Shown here piece after piece: positions 61,216-64,000 of a stretch of DNA of 64,000 nt (position 1 is its first letter; each line of letters opens with the position of its first letter). The notes beneath the pieces were generated by a model. The model did no database searches. It had not been told where the DNA came from and saw only the letters and a program-made list of their open reading frames with translations. Made by a program: the position numbers and the translations under genes. The DNA is from Kudoa neothunni (lineage: Eukaryota > Cnidaria): the NCBI GenBank assembly GCA_964304625.1, contig OZ199840.1, positions 2,666,001 through 2,730,000 on the forward strand, read 5' to 3'.

Positions 61216-63763
61216 CCCTCCGAGCATGTTTGTGGTCCAATGGACCCCAAGCCAAATTCTGGGCCAATTTTATTGCTTGTTAAAAAAGGTTAATTTAATG
61301 AAATCTGGCGTTATTCTTCAGATATTTAACGAAGAATATAAAAAAGGTTTTATAACTAAAAATTAATTTAAAACGAACTCAAACTATTTTTTATACGCTT
61401 AGCCTTTTTGGGATCCAGGTGGGCCCCAGGTTTTAATTTCATTAAAACATGTGTAATATTGTATAAAACTGAATATTGCATTATTAGAAAATTTGGTTCA
61501 TATAGATATTGAGTAAAAACATGATTTTATGACCAACGATACATACTGACTCGCAAAATGGAGAACTTGTTTATTGAATTTCCATCAAGGGAAGAATCAA
61601 ATTGCAGTGACATTGACGATAATGTGGAAGATGATTTTTATCTAGTAGTTGTGATAGCGCAGATGAGTTTGAGTCAATTAATATGTACAAAGATAAAAAC
61701 AATGTTGGATGGTTTCCTGGTATTCCCTCAAGTATTAAAACAACGAAGGAAAATATTTTAAACAAAGCCTCTGGAATAACTGCATTGCACCGTCAATAAT
61801 TCGTTGCTTTATATATTGTTTTCATTATTTTTTGATGACGAATTGTATAAAATCATTATTACTAACACAGATAAATTTGGGTCTTTCCATTACAGAAATA
61901 AATGGAATGAATTAACATTAGTGGAAATGAAAGTATACGTGGGAATTCTTATATTTATATATATATATATATGCATTTTTAAATCCAAGAGGGAATCCCT
62001 CAAACAATTGTGGAGCTTGAATAATTGAATAAAGGTCGAGATATTTAAAAAAATATAATGTCGCTAGAAAGATTCACACAAATAAATAGAAGTATCCATT
62101 TTGATGATTTTGAGACCAGGGTCGTACGACGTGAAAATAATAAGTTTTTCCCAATAACTGAAATATTTAATAAATGGAAAAAAAATTCTTCCTATGTGTT
62201 TGACTCCCTCCAAATGTCTTACTGTTGATGAGCAGCTGGTAGCATTTCGTGGGAGGTTCCCGTTTAAACAGTATATGCCATCTAAGGCTGCAGTCTATGG
62301 CTTAAAGTTTTTTCTATTAACCGATCCAAACACACCAATTATATCCATAATATTTTCATCTATCTGGGTAAAACTACCAATGAAGTTACCAAGAGTGTGG
62401 GAGAAAAGGTTGTCTTAGAGTTATCGTCATATCTAAAAGGATCTAGTAAATATATTATCGTATGTGATAATTTCTTTACCTCGATCGAATTGGCTGACAA
62501 ACTTCTTGATCTTGGGTTTGGATTAACAATGCTTGGAACTCTTCGCCATAACAAAAGGGTAATTCCGCCGATTATGAAGCCGAAAAAAATGAGTGAAGTC
62601 TAGTTCGATTTTTGTTCGTCATAAGAAAATGATGATGTTATCCTACATGCCAAAAATGAACAAGACTGTCATTTTGTTGGCTACTTCACCAAATAATGTT
62701 AGGTTTGCATTCGGATCATACTAAAAAACCTGAGATTATAATTGATTATGACGAAACCAAAGGTGGGGTAGATACAGTGGATCGTATTCTAATCTACCTC
62801 GAGTGTAAAATGATATACCAAATGATGGCCGATGGTAGTTTTTTACAATATGATTGGCTTAAGTTTGGTCAACTCGTTTTACTTGTATAAAACTACATTT
62901 AATAAACCCAACATCTCGGGAGCCAAATATCTAGAAGAGTTAGCGGATTTATTAGTGAAACCATTCGTCAATGATGATCCTCCTATTTCGACTAATGAAA
63001 TCTTCACTTCTAATGTTTAAAAAAGGTACAAGCTGTGTTTGCGAGGTTCGGATAGAAAAACAAAATCAATTTGTTTTTCTGTTCAAAATATTTTTATAAT
63101 AATCACTCTGAAATTGTTTGTTGCAATTGCGTAATAAAATACAAACATTAGTTACTAGCCTATCATTAGCTATTGTTTTTATTTGTCACTGGTCTTGTTC
63201 TGCCTGACGTTGGAATATTTGAAACAATTAACAAATATGAATTTAGATTATATTTATATTGATAAGAGGTTATATGTTTCAATTAATGGATATATTACTC
63301 ATCCTAGAAATTATACCTTAAAACATTGTTAATTTGTTACTCTATTAAAAAATAATAAATGATGTAACAATTAGTAATATATACTAATGAAAAAATGGCA
63401 ATGTAATATAATAAGAGTATCTTGCAGTTTAAACACTAACAGGTCTGAGATATCTGAAATTTTAAAATAAAGCACGAAATACTTTGAAATTTCTTGTCGG
63501 TGTGGTAATTATGCAATTTTAATCAAATTTGAAACCTAGAGGGGCTACGTATCATTTGGGTCTGGTCGGTCATTATCGGAACTAACGTCTTTTTGCCATT
63601 TCCTCTCTATCTAGTCGATATATATATTTTTTAATTCTTAAAACAATGTTTGATAATTTTATCTTTAAAAATATGAACGAAAAAAGTGGGGTCTTTCTGG
63701 GACCCCGAAACGACTAGGTGCTAGGTGGTGTGTATAGTCGTTTATGGCATCATGCTCGGAGGG
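61216..63763 (+). mobile_element. piggyBac element 4, complete ends, broken transposase
   Basis: Flanked by TTAA (61212-61215 and 63764-63767). Perfect 13-bp terminal repeats CCCTCCGAGCATG at both ends, with ggacccc/ggggtcc-type subterminal motifs further in. The element is 2,548 bp. Its transposase belongs to a different piggyBac lineage from copies 1 and 2. Confidence 0.9.
61558..63020 (+). pseudogene. piggyBac transposase of element 4, several frame breaks
   Basis: Pieces in different frames follow the family order: an acidic N-terminus (SDIDDNVEDDF, from ATG 61558), a WNELTLVEMKVYVGILIF block (near 61900), CLTVDEQLVAFRGRFPFKQY with the first catalytic Asp (near 62220), IIVCDNFFTSIELADKLL with the second (near 62460), and DETKGGVDTVDR with the third (near 62750). 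A C-terminal ELADLLVKPF segment follows. I count at least four frame changes or stops. The C-terminal cysteine-rich domain is not evident. All three catalytic aspartates survive. Confidence 0.85.
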
Positions 63764-64000
63764 TTAAATAGAGCCTTAGAAGTCACACTAGATCTAATTT
63801 CGAGGAAACACAGAAGAAGGGATGCGAATTCGTTTTGAATTGGGAAGCACCTGCTCTAAGCGGAAACTTCCACCTATTTTTATATAGAGGATACTTAATT
63901 AAATAATTCGTTTATTCTAATATAGTATGTTATTAGAGGTCTCCTGCCACCAACTATGAATGGAAAACAATGGAGCCAAACAAATTTGGCATTTAACGCA

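Overview
The window is eukaryotic nuclear DNA, strongly A+T-rich. Its genes are cut into many small exons by GT-AG introns, most of them only about 40-60 nt, with a few introns of 1-5 kb that have been enlarged by transposons. The gene content (an RN-tre/USP6NL-type Rab GAP and two full-size ABCA lipid-transporter genes) together with piggyBac, pogo/Tigger, Merlin and hAT elements fits an invertebrate metazoan with a fairly compact genome. The sequence alone does not fix the taxon. I saw no rRNA, tRNA, CRISPR array or retroelement.

Layout. 1-1.0 kb: an unrecognised open frame running off the window edge and a hAT/BED-finger fossil. 3.49-7.86 kb (+): a complete 17-exon TBC-domain gene that joins to exactly 700 codons including the stop. 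8.7-9.6 kb: a Merlin (ISXO2-like) transposase fossil. 10.5-15.7 kb: a nest of DNA transposons, with one Tigger, a decayed piggyBac and a second Tigger inserted into that piggyBac. 17.07-20.58 kb: a nearly whole piggyBac element with both TTAA flanks. 20.95-32.38 kb (-): ABCA gene A. 33.5-38.7 kb: intergenic DNA filled by two piggyBac-family elements and a CENP-B-type helix-turn-helix fossil. 39.32-56.28 kb (-): ABCA gene B, a tandem paralogue whose introns hold a Tigger-like element, a pogo-type end and an inverted-repeat element with unrecognised coding fragments. 56.3-64 kb: gene-poor, with a third complete but broken piggyBac (61.2-63.8 kb).

The two ABCA genes are a head-to-tail duplication. 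At almost every junction I could check, they share splice position and phase, and many exons have identical length. Each encodes TMD1-NBD1-TMD2-NBD2 of about 2,050-2,100 residues. Neither is open from end to end: single-base slips, all in or beside short mononucleotide runs, break the frame. I found no clear nonsense substitution and no broken splice site apart from one uncertain junction in gene B, so consensus errors or very recent decay are both possible. In both genes the NBD2 signature has lost its first glycine.

The RN-tre-like protein keeps both catalytic fingers of TBC GAPs and is expected to control endosomal Rab cycling. The ABCA proteins are expected to move lipids across membranes. 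Nothing in the window links the genes into one pathway. No convincing new biological system was found. The least explained object is the 1.57-kb inverted-repeat element inside an ABCA-B intron.
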